Positions 42,640 through 51,892 of a stretch of DNA of 64,000 bases are shown here, piece by piece (the stretch's first letter is position 1; the number at the start of each line of letters is the position of its first letter). The notes beneath the pieces were generated by a model. That model was not told the origin of the DNA, made no database searches, and saw only the letters and a program-made list of their open reading frames with translations. Source of the DNA: Sphingopyxis sp. MSC1_008 (lineage in GTDB: Bacteria > Pseudomonadota > Alphaproteobacteria > Sphingomonadales > Sphingomonadaceae). Made by a program: the position numbers and the translations under genes. The stretch is from the NCBI RefSeq assembly GCF_023197165.1, contig NZ_JALPRD010000013.1:1-64000 (forward strand). Direction: 5' to 3'.

Positions 42640-42884
42640 CACCTCAGCACATGTTATTCATGAGCTGTAACTATTGAAGCAATTAATCTTTATGCATGGC
42701 TTTAGATTATTGTCGGAAATCAGCTTTTGGCATTTCCTGCCGTGTAATATCTCTTAACGCTCTCGCGAAATCGACGTCAGGTTGCGATTGCGATCATCGT
42801 TTAACGCTGCGCGAAGGGACCAAAGCAGGCTCGCGCACCATCCGCCCAGGCCAGAAACTTAGGAAGGAGCGAAAACAGGCTCAA

Positions 42885-42900
42885 TTGGTGGAAACACCAA
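42885..42900. promoter_or_regulatory. Operator-like palindrome, copy 1 of 3
   Basis: TTGGTG-GAAA-CACCAA, perfect 6+4+6 palindrome preceded by CTCAA. It lies between the divergent TonB-receptor gene and the PQ-loop transporter operon, within a 562-bp spacer (42587-43148) with no other gene I can support. Two near-identical sites lie at 54089 and 58435. Confidence 0.6.
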
Positions 42901-43148
42901 GCCGGGTGGCGATCGAAAACGGGCTGCACGCGGCTTCGCGCATCGGGGTAACGAGCGCGGCGGTGGGAATGTAGATATTTACCCCAATGGAGGCAGCGCG
43001 CCTTCGGCGATACGCCGACGACAGCGAGGCTGACGTTGGAGCAAAGTCCCCGGTTCGGACGGTCCATTTGCTCCGCGCGCCATTCGCGCGCCGTTACGAA
43101 GTATTCATCGATTGGCCGAACCAGCGCCGCGGGCGGAGGAGACAAGAG

Positions 43149-43763
43149 TTGGTCGAGATATTATCGTTTTTTGCTGGCATCATGACATCGAGCGCGCCCT
43201 TGGCCCAGGCTTTCAGAACCTTTCGAACAAGGGACACGGCCGGACTTTCCGTCAGCTCCTATCTGTTACTGCTGTGCATGGGCAGTTTTACCGTCCTCAT
43301 CGGAATCCAGTACATGATCTACGCGATGATCATTCTCAACGCGATCGGCCTGGTTGCCAATTTCGCGATCATGTTCCTTCTGTCACGCCGGGTCTTTTCC
43401 GCCTTCCTGCTCGCGACGACGGCACTGGCTGTCGGAAGCCTCTTGGTGGCACCCTGGTTCATCCCGAGACTGCTCACCCCGCACTGGGCCGAGGAGGTTG
43501 CCTTCATCTACGGCCTTCTGGCGGCGGCGACCTTTCTGCCGCAGATTCTGCTGACGCGCAGGACGCGCATCGTTTCTTCGCTATCGCTTCCTTACCTTGT
43601 GCTGCTCTCCGGGGGAATGATCCTCTGGACCGTCAACTCGATCCTTCTCGGCAATTATTCGCTGACGTTCTGGAACGGCATATTGCTGCTCATGTCGCTC
43701 GAACTGCTGAGACTCAAGATCACCTGCGAGGCCAAGCAGCGCCGCACCGCCCAATCGGCTTGA
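43149..43763 (+). CDS. PQ-loop (SWEET/MtN3-like) membrane transporter
   Basis: 204 residues from a TTG at 43149, chosen because GGAGGAG lies 7 bases upstream; a longer frame from 42987 has no homology there. Seven hydrophobic helices contain two PQ-loop-type repeats: PLAQAFRTFRTRDTAGLSVSS and LPQILLTRRTRIVSSLSLPY. PQ-loop proteins move sugars, amino acids or small organic acids. It overlaps the hydroxyacid dehydrogenase gene by one base (TGATG), hinting at a hydroxy or keto acid as cargo. Confidence 0.75.
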   Translation: MVEILSFFAGIMTSSAPLAQAFRTFRTRDTAGLSVSSYLLLLCMGSFTVLIGIQYMIYAMIILNAIGLVANFAIMFLLSRRVFSAFLLATTALAVGSLLVAPWFIPRLLTPHWAEEVAFIYGLLAAATFLPQILLTRRTRIVSSLSLPYLVLLSGGMILWTVNSILLGNYSLTFWNGILLLMSLELLRLKITCEAKQRRTAQSA

Positions 43764-44740
43764 TGGTCAGGCACGACGCAACCGACGGACCGCCACGCTT
43801 ACGGCTGCTGTCGCTCGCCGCGCTGCCGCGAGCGGTCGAGGCGCTGTTCGAAAGCGACTTCGACTTCCGGTCCGAGCCGTGCGATGGTCCCAAAACCCTG
43901 CCTGACTGGCCGGCAGACGCGATCCTCTGCTCCCCCGGCCCGATCCCGTTCGACGATGCCACGCTTTCGCGCCTCGATCCGAACGTCCGGGCGCTAGCAA
44001 CCTATTCGGTCGGACACGAGCATATCGATCTGCCGGCCTGCGAGGCCGCGGGCATCGCCGTTTTCAACACGCCGGACGTGCTGGCGGACAGCGTGGCGGA
44101 TGCTGCCCTGTTGCTGATATTGGGTGCCGCGCGCCGTATCACCGAAAGCATCACGCTGATCCGTAGCGGGGCGTGGACCGGATGGACCCCGACGCAGCTG
44201 AACGGGATCGAGCTGCGAAGCAAAACGCTAGGCATATTGGGAATGGGTGCGATCGGGCAGCGGATTGCAGATCGCGCAAGATCGTTCGGCATGTCGATCC
44301 TCTATACAAACCGCGGGCGCCTGCCTGCGAATTTGGAGCGGGGCGCACGCTTCGTGGCGGACGTGCAAGACCTCGCCACGCAAAGCGATTTTCTCCTGCT
44401 TGCCTGTCCGTCGACCAGCAAGACGCGGCACATCGTCAACAGGGCTTTGCTTGACCGCGCGCGCCCGACAATGATCCTCGTTAACGTCGGGCGCGGAGAC
44501 CTCGTCGACGACGATGCCCTCCTCGCTGCGCTGGCGGCAGGCAGGATTGCCGGCGCGGCCCTCGACGTTTTCGAGGGCGAACCGCACTTCGACAAGCGCT
44601 ACCTCGAGATACCCGGGGTGTTCATGCTTCCCCACATCGGCAGCTCGACGGTCGAGGCGCGCCTCGGCATGGGGCGCTCGCTCGTCGCGGCGCTCCACTG
44701 CTGGGCGGCGGGCGGCACGCCTGCGAACCGGCTGGTCTGA
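43763..44740 (+). CDS. D-isomer-specific 2-hydroxyacid dehydrogenase, copy 1
   Basis: 325 residues. The cofactor fold LGILGMGAIGQ, then catalytic Arg in VNVGRGDLVDD, Glu in FEGEPHFD and His in LPHIGSS are all in place. Family members interconvert 2-keto and D-2-hydroxy acids (glyoxylate/hydroxypyruvate reductase types). Coupled to the transporter upstream and 39 bp before the FMN hydroxyacid oxidase gene. Confidence 0.9.
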   Translation: MVRHDATDGPPRLRLLSLAALPRAVEALFESDFDFRSEPCDGPKTLPDWPADAILCSPGPIPFDDATLSRLDPNVRALATYSVGHEHIDLPACEAAGIAVFNTPDVLADSVADAALLLILGAARRITESITLIRSGAWTGWTPTQLNGIELRSKTLGILGMGAIGQRIADRARSFGMSILYTNRGRLPANLERGARFVADVQDLATQSDFLLLACPSTSKTRHIVNRALLDRARPTMILVNVGRGDLVDDDALLAALAAGRIAGAALDVFEGEPHFDKRYLEIPGVFMLPHIGSSTVEARLGMGRSLVAALHCWAAGGTPANRLV

Positions 44741-44779
44741 TCACGTTGATACCCAACCTGCCTCCGGAGGCCACCGCCG

Positions 44780-45937
44780 ATGCGTCCGAATGACCGCGCC
44801 CTCTCCCGTTCGCTCAACATCGCCGACCTGCGCAGCCGCGCGCGGAGGCGACTGCCGACGCCGGTATCCGACTTTCTCGAGGGCGGCGCCGAAGATGAGG
44901 CGACCCTTATCCGCAACCGCGAGGCGTTCTCCGAATGGGGGCTCGTCCCCCGCGCCTTTCGCGACGTGTCGCAGGTTTCAGGGGCAGTCAAGATTCTCGG
45001 TCAAAATCTGGAATGGCCCTTGATAGTCAGCCCCACCGGGGGGGCGGGGCTGTTTCATCCGGATGGCGAAATCGGCCTGGCCATGGCGGCTGCCGCCACC
45101 GGGACACTCTACTGCCTTTCTGCGATGGCCAGCCGCTCGATCGAGGAAGTGGCTCAAAGCACAACCGCGCCAAAGGCGTTTCAGCTCTACATTTTTCGGG
45201 ACCGCGGCCTGACCCGGGAGCTCGTCCTTCGCGCAAAGGCTGCCGGATATGCCGCGCTGATTCTCGCGATAGACGTGCCTGTCCCGGCCAATCGCGAGCG
45301 GGACAAACGAACCGGGATGACAATCCCGCCGCGCTTTGACCTTGCCAGTCTGCTTGCATTCGCACGCCATCCCGCCTGGTGCTGGAACACTCTTGTCCGC
45401 CAGCCGGTGAAACTGGCGAATTTCAGCGACATGCGGGCCGAACCTGGAACCACGCTGCTGAACTTCATCAATAGCCAGTTCGAACCGCAACTGAGCTGGG
45501 CCGACCTTGAGTGGGTCGCCGGGCTGTGGGGCGGCCCGATCGCGGTCAAGGGCTTGCTCCACGGCGACGACGTCGAACGCGCGGTCGCCGCCGGCGCGTC
45601 GACGATCTTCCTGTCCAACCATGGAGGACGCCAGCTGGACGCCGCGGTGAGCGGCCTTGACATGCTTGAGCAGACGGCGGAGCGAATGGCCGGACGAGCC
45701 GAGCTGATCGTCGACGGGGGAATCCGGCGGGGCACCGATATTCTCAAAGCCGTCGCGCTCGGCGCAAGCGCCTGCTCCACCGGGCGGGTGGGGCTTTACG
45801 GGCTCACGGTCGGCGGACGCGCGGGCGCGACGAGGGCGCTACAGCTGCTGCGGACCGAATATGAGCGCGACATGGCGCTGCTCGGGGCGCGGCGTCAGGA
45901 CGAGATCGAGCGCAGCTGCGTTCGCAGGCTTCGCTAA
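44780..45937 (+). CDS. FMN-dependent alpha-hydroxyacid oxidase/dehydrogenase (LldD family)
   Basis: 385 residues. FMN-binding VSPTGGAGLFHPDGE, Tyr in QLYIFRDR, Lys in IAVKGLLHGDD and the catalytic His281 with Arg284 in SNHGGRQLD. A terminal FMN-phosphate block DGGIRRGTDILKAVALGA is also present. It oxidises an L-2-hydroxy acid (lactate, mandelate, glycolate types) to the 2-keto acid. The N-terminal Tyr common in the family appears as Phe in SDFLEGGAEDE, so specificity may be shifted toward bulky acids. Works with the adjacent D-specific enzyme on the same pool. Confidence 0.9.
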   Translation: MRPNDRALSRSLNIADLRSRARRRLPTPVSDFLEGGAEDEATLIRNREAFSEWGLVPRAFRDVSQVSGAVKILGQNLEWPLIVSPTGGAGLFHPDGEIGLAMAAAATGTLYCLSAMASRSIEEVAQSTTAPKAFQLYIFRDRGLTRELVLRAKAAGYAALILAIDVPVPANRERDKRTGMTIPPRFDLASLLAFARHPAWCWNTLVRQPVKLANFSDMRAEPGTTLLNFINSQFEPQLSWADLEWVAGLWGGPIAVKGLLHGDDVERAVAAGASTIFLSNHGGRQLDAAVSGLDMLEQTAERMAGRAELIVDGGIRRGTDILKAVALGASACSTGRVGLYGLTVGGRAGATRALQLLRTEYERDMALLGARRQDEIERSCVRRLR

Positions 45938-45961
45938 AAAAGTATGTGCCGCCTTATAGCT

Positions 45962-47653
45962 TCAGCGATAGCGCGGGCTGCGGTAAACCAGCCGCCCGTC
46001 GACATAGGTCGCAAGAGCCTCCATATCCCGAATACGCTCCGCGCCGACTTTCAGAAAATCATCCGACAGCACGGCGAAATCAGCGAGTTTACCCGGCTCG
46101 ATCGATCCTCTGCTCTGCTCCTCGCCGATCATCCGCGCGAAATTAATCGTCACCAGGCGCAGCAGCTCGGTGCGCGATAATATCCGCTGCGACATGCCGT
46201 AGGCCTTGCCCGAGATCGTGTTGCGGGATGCAAAGAAATAGAGTTCCCAGAATGGATTGGCAGGGATCACCGGCGCATCGGTTCCTCCGGCGACGAGGAG
46301 GCCGGCGTCGAGGTAAGCGCCGATCGGTGTGTTGCGGTCGGCCCTCGCGGCGCCCCAATAGCGCTCGACGATCGGACCGGCGAGATACATGTGTCCCTGG
46401 ACGGAAACCTGTACCCCCAGGCGCCGCATCTCTTGCGTCAGCGCGGGATTGGTCAGAGACGCATGTTCTATCGTCCATCGCTTGTCGCGGATTGATGTCC
46501 GCGCATCGACCGCCGCAAAACCCGCGAGCACCTCGGCAAGCGCGGCATCGCCTACCGCATGGACGGCGGGGCGCCATCCGATTTCGTTCATTGTAGTCAC
46601 GATATCTGCGAACCGAGCGGGCGCGATCGTCTCGATGCCGCGATAGCTTCCCCCCTTGCCATAAGGCTCGACATAAGGTTCGGACAGGTGCCCGCCTTCA
46701 AAGCCGCCGTCGACCATGATCTTGATGCCGTCGATCCGCGCGCAGGCGTCCCCCTCGTCGGGCTTGCCCCCCCAGCTTTCGACCAGCTGGCGTGCCTCGG
46801 CGCCCGACTGGAGGTTCATGCCGGGAAGATAGACCGTGTAGCGCAGCGTCAGCCTGCCCTCATCGGCCATTTGCCGCATCAGCCGAAAAGCGGCTTTGAG
46901 GTCGCCCTTATAAATACCGGGAATACGAACCGCGGTCACGCCGTAGCTATTCATCTTTTGCTGGGTACGGACGAGGTCGGCTTCGCTGAGCGGCGGGGGC
47001 GCGGGCAGCCGCACCAGGTCGCGCGCGGTACCGATGATTTCGCCGGTCAGCCGGTTCGCCGCGTCTCGGCCGATCTGCCCCCCGGACGGAACGGGCGTGT
47101 CGCTGTCTATATTGAACATTCGGAGCGCCGCGCTGTTCACATAGAACGAGTGGCCTCCCCGAACGAGCACGACGGGTGTATCGGGGGCAAGGGCGTCGAG
47201 CTCGGCCAGCGTGGGGACGCGCTGCTCGCGCAGCTGCGCTTCGTGCCAATCGGAATTGGTTATGACAATCGCGCCCGCCGACGCTTTTTTCACCGCTTCA
47301 GCCACCACTGTCAGCAATTCGCCGAGCGATCTTGCAGCGGAGAGATCGACCCCCGGTCCGCCGCCCTCATTATGCAAATGGGCGTCAGTAAGCCCGGGCG
47401 AGACAAACCGCCCACCGAGATCGACGATTTGGGTGCGCGGACCGATATGCCGTTTCACCTCGGCATCGGATCCCACCGCAAGGAAGCGATTTCCCTCGAC
47501 CGCCATCGCCGCGACAACGCGGTCCATCGGGTCTGCGGTGTAAATCCTGCCGTTGACGAAGACGATATCGGCATCCCGGGCCTCCCGCGCGAGCGCAGGC
47601 GGCGAAGCGTGGCAATAGGCCAGAAAGGCCAGACCCAACAGATATTTTGCCAT
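45962..47653 (-). CDS. YtcJ-like amidohydrolase with signal peptide
   Basis: 563 residues. An N-terminal signal (LLGLAFLAYCHASPPALA) predicts export. Metal site: DAHLHN near residue 92, then HAVGDAALAE, WTIEHASL and the C-terminal GGTDAPV with catalytic Asp. This is the amidohydrolase-3 family, which includes N-acyl and imidazolone-type hydrolases. AGGAG precedes the start. Convergent with the hydroxyacid oxidase gene and divergent from the nitrilase gene. Confidence 0.85.
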   Translation of the reverse strand: MAKYLLGLAFLAYCHASPPALAREARDADIVFVNGRIYTADPMDRVVAAMAVEGNRFLAVGSDAEVKRHIGPRTQIVDLGGRFVSPGLTDAHLHNEGGGPGVDLSAARSLGELLTVVAEAVKKASAGAIVITNSDWHEAQLREQRVPTLAELDALAPDTPVVLVRGGHSFYVNSAALRMFNIDSDTPVPSGGQIGRDAANRLTGEIIGTARDLVRLPAPPPLSEADLVRTQQKMNSYGVTAVRIPGIYKGDLKAAFRLMRQMADEGRLTLRYTVYLPGMNLQSGAEARQLVESWGGKPDEGDACARIDGIKIMVDGGFEGGHLSEPYVEPYGKGGSYRGIETIAPARFADIVTTMNEIGWRPAVHAVGDAALAEVLAGFAAVDARTSIRDKRWTIEHASLTNPALTQEMRRLGVQVSVQGHMYLAGPIVERYWGAARADRNTPIGAYLDAGLLVAGGTDAPVIPANPFWELYFFASRNTISGKAYGMSQRILSRTELLRLVTINFARMIGEEQSRGSIEPGKLADFAVLSDDFLKVGAERIRDMEALATYVDGRLVYRSPRYR

Positions 47654-47986
47654 GCGCGTCTCCTGACCTCATGCACAATGGGCCGCGCGCCGGCGGGGTG
47701 CTTCTACCGTCGAAGCTTGCGGTGGCGCCCGTCTTGGCCCGGCGACCCTGGCAAAGCGGTCAGCGGGAATGGTAGCCCCCGTCCCTCGCTTCGTCATTTG
47801 GGTGCGCGCCCAGTCTGTCAGAGCTGGCCGGGCTTCCAAATAGATGTTCACCCGTAGTCCAGTCGATATTTTCTCCCGGGTGACAATATGGTTCGACGGT
47901 GACATTTGCGCTAAACGACCATCCTCCTGCGGTCGTCCGGAGCAAGACGTGCTTCGATCATTATGTTCGTCATCGAGGAACCGGCA
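47654..47986. other. Divergent promoter spacer, no gene
   Basis: 333 bp between amidohydrolase and nitrilase. No TTGGTG-N4-CACCAA palindrome and no EcfG-like pattern are seen. The nitrilase frame is open upstream to 47963, but the ATG at 47987 with GAGGAA is preferred. Confidence 0.45.
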
Positions 47987-48916
47987 ATGAGCACTTACAA
48001 GGCGGCGGTGGTCCAGGCTTCATCGGTGCCCTTTGACCCGGGCGCCTCGGCGGAGAAGGCCACGAGACTCGTGCTTGAAGCCGCCGCTGCCGGTGCGCGC
48101 CTGGCCGTATTCCCGGAAGTGTTTCTGGGGGGTTATCCCAAGGGGAGCTCGTTCGGCGCGCCGGTGGGTCTGCGCAAACCCGAGGGACGTGACGCCTTTC
48201 GACGCTATTATGACGGCGCCATCGACCTCGACGGCCCCGAAGTGGCGGTGTTGGTCGAGGCGGTGCGCACCACCGGGCTGTTCGTGGTGATCGGCTGCCT
48301 CGAGCGCGACGGCGGCACCCTCTACTGCACAGCGCTCTTCCTCGATGGCGAGAATGGGCTGGTCGGCAAGCACCGCAAGCTTATGCCGACCGGGTCGGAG
48401 CGCCTGATCTGGGGGTTCGGGGACGGCTCGACGATGCCGGTATTCGAGACCTCGCTGGGCCGGATCGGCGCGGTCATTTGCTGGGAAAACTACATGCCCG
48501 CCCTCAGACTCGCCATGTACGACAAGCAGGTCAGCATCTATTGTGCCCCGACGGCGGACGACCGCGACACCTGGGCTTCCTCGATGCAGCATATCGCGCT
48601 CGAGGGCCGCTGTTACGTCCTGTCGGCGTGCCAGCATATCACGCGCGGGGCCTTCGACGCCGATTACGACTGTGCGCTCGGCGATGCACCGGACACTGTC
48701 CTGATGCGGGGCGGCAGTCTGATCGTGAGTCCGCACGGCCAAATAGTCGCAGGGCCCGATTTCTCCGGCGAAACCATCCTTTATGCCGACATCGATCTCG
48801 ACGAGGTCACGCGCGGAAAATATGATTTCGATGTCGTCGGCCATTATGCGAGGCCTGACATTTTTCGCCTGACCGTCGACGAAAGCAAGCGCAGCGCAGT
48901 CGTCCGGAAAAGCTGA
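47987..48916 (+). CDS. Nitrilase (C-N hydrolase superfamily, branch 1)
   Basis: 309 residues. The Glu-Lys-Cys triad is present: E44 in VFPEVFLGGYP, K131 in KHRKLMPT and C165 in AVICWENYMP. CWENYMP and the E-GRCYV region are typical of true aliphatic/aromatic nitrilases rather than amidases. The reaction is nitrile to carboxylic acid and ammonia. Followed 4 bp later by a flavin reductase-like gene. Confidence 0.9.
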   Translation: MSTYKAAVVQASSVPFDPGASAEKATRLVLEAAAAGARLAVFPEVFLGGYPKGSSFGAPVGLRKPEGRDAFRRYYDGAIDLDGPEVAVLVEAVRTTGLFVVIGCLERDGGTLYCTALFLDGENGLVGKHRKLMPTGSERLIWGFGDGSTMPVFETSLGRIGAVICWENYMPALRLAMYDKQVSIYCAPTADDRDTWASSMQHIALEGRCYVLSACQHITRGAFDADYDCALGDAPDTVLMRGGSLIVSPHGQIVAGPDFSGETILYADIDLDEVTRGKYDFDVVGHYARPDIFRLTVDESKRSAVVRKS

Positions 48917-48920
48917 CGCG

Positions 48921-49559
48921 ATGGAGTTCGATATCGGTAGTCTGCCGAAATCGGCTCGTTACAAGATATTGAGCTCGTGCGTGGCGCCACGCCCGATCGC
49001 ATGGGTCACGTCGCAGTCGAGCGATGGCCTCGTCAACGCGGCACCTTACAGCTTCTTCAACATGATGGGCGATGATCCGCTGACCATCGTCCTCGGACTG
49101 ATGGCGCATGGCGAGGGGGGCTTCAAGGACACCGCGAACAACCTGATCGCGACAAGCGAATTTGTCGTGAATCTGGTCGACGAAGCCCATGGCGAGGCCA
49201 TGAACATCACCTGCATGGCGGCCCCACCGGACATTGACGAGGCGAGCTGCGCGCAACTGACGATGGCGGCAAGCAGGATGGTGCGGCCGCCTCGCATATC
49301 GACGGTGCCAGCGAGCTTCGAGTGCCGCACCCTGCGGACGATCGAGACCGGTCCCCACCAGCTGGTGGTCATAGCAGAAGTCGTCTACGCCCATATCGAC
49401 GATCGTTTCATCTTGAATGCCGAGGACTTTTATTTCGATACGCCGGCGATGCGCCTGATCGCGCGCATGCATGGCTCGGGCTGGTACAGCCGCCAAACCG
49501 ACCTCTTCCAGATGAGCCGGCCAAGCTGGCCCGACTGGATTGCAGGCCATGCCTCCTGA
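48921..49559 (+). CDS. Flavin reductase-like FMN-binding split-barrel protein, longer type
   Basis: 212 residues. Opens with CVAPRPIAWVTSQSSDGLVNAAPYSFF, the signature of the longer flavoredoxin-like reductases, and HQLVVIAEVVYAHID in the second half. Some members use bound FMN as a direct redox catalyst rather than releasing FMNH2. Its immediate partner is nitrilase, so it may feed a flavin monooxygenase of the cluster or act on the nitrile-derived acid. Confidence 0.82.
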   Translation: MEFDIGSLPKSARYKILSSCVAPRPIAWVTSQSSDGLVNAAPYSFFNMMGDDPLTIVLGLMAHGEGGFKDTANNLIATSEFVVNLVDEAHGEAMNITCMAAPPDIDEASCAQLTMAASRMVRPPRISTVPASFECRTLRTIETGPHQLVVIAEVVYAHIDDRFILNAEDFYFDTPAMRLIARMHGSGWYSRQTDLFQMSRPSWPDWIAGHAS

Positions 49560-49698
49560 CCCGACGCTCGACGGCCGTTGACACCAGATTATCGTTTCGG
49601 ATCGATGAGGCGCGAGGCGAGCCCAATCGCGCACGAGCCGCGCGCTGAAGAAGCAGCGCTCGCGCCGGCAAAAATGCCAGACCCCGGGCCTCGTCGGC

Positions 49699-50913
49699 TT
49701 AGGGCACTCGGCGCGGCGAATTGGACATGGACCACATTCGGCCGGCGATGTCCGCGGGCGCGCCGGTGCGGGCAAAACTACCGATCATATCGCGCATCGA
49801 CCGACCCGCCGCATCGACCTCTTCCCAAGGCAGTCCGCCGAGGAGCGGCATGCCGCGCCAGGCGTCCGCATCGCCAAGGATGAGCGGAAGATCGATACAA
49901 TGACCGGCGCCAAGCTCGCGTGTCGGCGCGCAGTCGAGCCGGTAGAGCCAGGCGCGCGCACCGGCTTCGCGCGCGCTCTCGACGGTAAATCGGGCGCCGC
50001 GTTCAAAGATTTTCTGGGTCAGGCGGCGCCCCTCGGCGCGCGCCTGTTGCCCCGTCGTCGTCATCAGCGCGAACGGGAAGGCGTCGTCCCGCGTCCATCC
50101 GGCGAGGGTATCGACGGCGTCGGGCATCCTCCCGCCAGATGGCGGCGCAACCGGTGCCCATCGCAAATCGGTGACTGCTCGCGGCGGAAGCGCGGAATGC
50201 GCCGCTACCAGTTCGGCAGCGGTCGCAGCAAAGGCGTCGCCGCCCAGCGATCGCAGGAACTCGTCCGCCGTCGCGTGCGCCGCATCCTCGGAGGGCAGTG
50301 GCACGGCCGGACAGCTCATGAGGATGGCGCGGTCGAAAAGCGGCTTGGCCTCGCCCCAGGCGATAATCGCCGATATCGAATGCGCTCCGGCGGACTGACC
50401 CGCGACCGTGATATTGGCCGGATCGCCGCCAAAGGCACCGATATGCCGTCGCACCCAGCGCAGCGCGGTTATCTGATCCAGAAGTCCATTGCTTGGGCCG
50501 GAAGCGCCGGGCAGCCGCAGATAGCCGAACGGACCCAGCCGATAGCTGATCGACACGATCACCAGCTTCTGCTCGGCAGCGAGCCGCGCCCCGTCATACC
50601 AGGGAAGATCGCCGCCCCCTGCCACATAGGCTCCGCCGTGGATCCAGACGACGACCGGGTGGGGCCCCGCTCCCGCCGGCGTTGCGATCGACAGCCGAAG
50701 GCAATCCTCGCTCATGGCGAGCGATGCCTGGGTTCCGGTGAGGAAAGCGAGCTTCGAAGGCGCTTGAAAGCAAACGGGTCCCCGCGGGCACGTCGACGAT
50801 CCCGGCGCGAACGGCGCGATCGCCGGCGGGCCGAACCGATCTGCCGTCGCATAGCAAATGCCGCGGACCGTCGTCGTTTTCAAATTCGCCATCGGCTGTT
50901 TCAAATTCGCCAT
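49699..50913 (-). CDS. Type-B carboxylesterase
   Basis: 404 residues, shorter than usual type-B enzymes (about 500), lacking the large C-terminal lid region. The oxyanion block VVVWIHGGAYVAGGG and nucleophile GQSAGAHS are clear. The acid Glu and a late His around AGHCIDLP are plausible. No signal peptide is seen. The first seven residues are duplicated by a tandem repeat. It is the last gene of the leftward SDR/dioxygenase/FAH operon and would release an acid or alcohol from an ester substrate. Confidence 0.85.
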   Translation of the reverse strand: MANLKQPMANLKTTTVRGICYATADRFGPPAIAPFAPGSSTCPRGPVCFQAPSKLAFLTGTQASLAMSEDCLRLSIATPAGAGPHPVVVWIHGGAYVAGGGDLPWYDGARLAAEQKLVIVSISYRLGPFGYLRLPGASGPSNGLLDQITALRWVRRHIGAFGGDPANITVAGQSAGAHSISAIIAWGEAKPLFDRAILMSCPAVPLPSEDAAHATADEFLRSLGGDAFAATAAELVAAHSALPPRAVTDLRWAPVAPPSGGRMPDAVDTLAGWTRDDAFPFALMTTTGQQARAEGRRLTQKIFERGARFTVESAREAGARAWLYRLDCAPTRELGAGHCIDLPLILGDADAWRGMPLLGGLPWEEVDAAGRSMRDMIGSFARTGAPADIAGRMWSMSNSPRRVP

Positions 50914-50917
50914 CGGC
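50878..50917. repeat. 21-bp tandem duplication over the esterase start
   Basis: Two 19-base identical copies (50878-50896 and 50899-50917), period 21, each containing an in-frame ATG. The protein therefore begins MANLKQP followed by MANLKTT. The upstream ATG keeps an AGGA element; the inner ATG has none. Confidence 0.85.
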
Positions 50918-50953
50918 AGAATGTCCTATATTAGGGAAGCTGCGATCGCGCGC

Positions 50954-51865
50954 TCAGCCCGCCACGACCGGATGCCGAAGCTTCCCGATGCCGGCGACTT
51001 CGGCTTCGATCACGTCGCCCGGCCAAAGCCATTCCTGCGGGCTGCGCCCGGCACCCACGCCTTCCGGCGTCCCCGTCGCAATGATATCGCCGGGTTCGAG
51101 GGTGATGCCCTGGCTGATGTCCGAGATCAGATAATCGACCTTGAACAGCATGTGCCTCGTGTTCGAGCGCTGTTTCTCAACCCCGTTCACCGTCAGCCAG
51201 AGGTCGAGAATTTGCGGATCCGGGATTTCATCGGGGGTCACGATGCATGGCCCCATCGGCGCATAGCTGTCCTGACCTTTGGAGTAGATCCATTGGCCGG
51301 CCCGGCGGCAATCGCGCGCGCTCATGTCGATGCAGACGGTGTAGCCGAACACATGCTTCAGCGCGTCCTCGGGCGCCACGCGGCGCACAACGGATCCGAT
51401 GACGACAGCCAGCTCGACCTCCCAGTCGAGCTGCTGGGTGATATCGCCTCGATGCACTACGGGCTGCCCGGGTCCGATGACCGTGGTCGGCGGTTTCGAG
51501 AAGAGGACGGGCTGTTTCGGCAGGTCCTTCGCCGTATCGAGCGACGTCGCGCTTTCCGCGACATGCTCGACATAGTTGAGACCGATCCCGAAGATGTTTT
51601 TGCGCGGCCGGGGAATCGGCGCCAGAAGCGTGATATCGGTCAACGGCCGCGCTGCGCCGACCCGCCAATGGGGCTGCAGGCCGTGCAGAAGGTCGCGGAT
51701 CGCGTCCGTCGCCGGGCGGCCGAGATCGATCAGATCGAGCATCCGGCTCGGCAACGGAACCCCTGCGCGTTCGCCGAGGAGGGCGACGTCGATGACATCA
51801 TCGTCGACGATCACGCCAAGACGCGCTTCCGCTTCCACATCGGTGCGGTAGGTCACAAAACGCAT
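50954..51865 (-). CDS. Fumarylacetoacetate hydrolase family protein
   Basis: 303 residues. An N-terminal lead domain is followed by the FAH core: KNIFGIGLNYVEHVAES, then the metal-binding DWEVELAVVIG and the C-terminal GDIIATGTPEGVGAGRSP. It splits a C-C bond in a 1,3-diketo acid such as fumarylpyruvate or maleylpyruvate. Directly downstream of a gentisate-dioxygenase-like gene, that is the expected next enzyme. Confidence 0.9.
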   Translation of the reverse strand: MRFVTYRTDVEAEARLGVIVDDDVIDVALLGERAGVPLPSRMLDLIDLGRPATDAIRDLLHGLQPHWRVGAARPLTDITLLAPIPRPRKNIFGIGLNYVEHVAESATSLDTAKDLPKQPVLFSKPPTTVIGPGQPVVHRGDITQQLDWEVELAVVIGSVVRRVAPEDALKHVFGYTVCIDMSARDCRRAGQWIYSKGQDSYAPMGPCIVTPDEIPDPQILDLWLTVNGVEKQRSNTRHMLFKVDYLISDISQGITLEPGDIIATGTPEGVGAGRSPQEWLWPGDVIEAEVAGIGKLRHPVVAG

Positions 51866-51892
51866 GGAAATCTTTCTCCTGGTTGCCGGGCA

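Noticed and set aside
42696..43145. Short frames on both strands between the TonB receptor and PQ-loop genes
   Set aside because: They cross the palindromic operator and lack ribosome sites; the spacer is better explained as regulatory.
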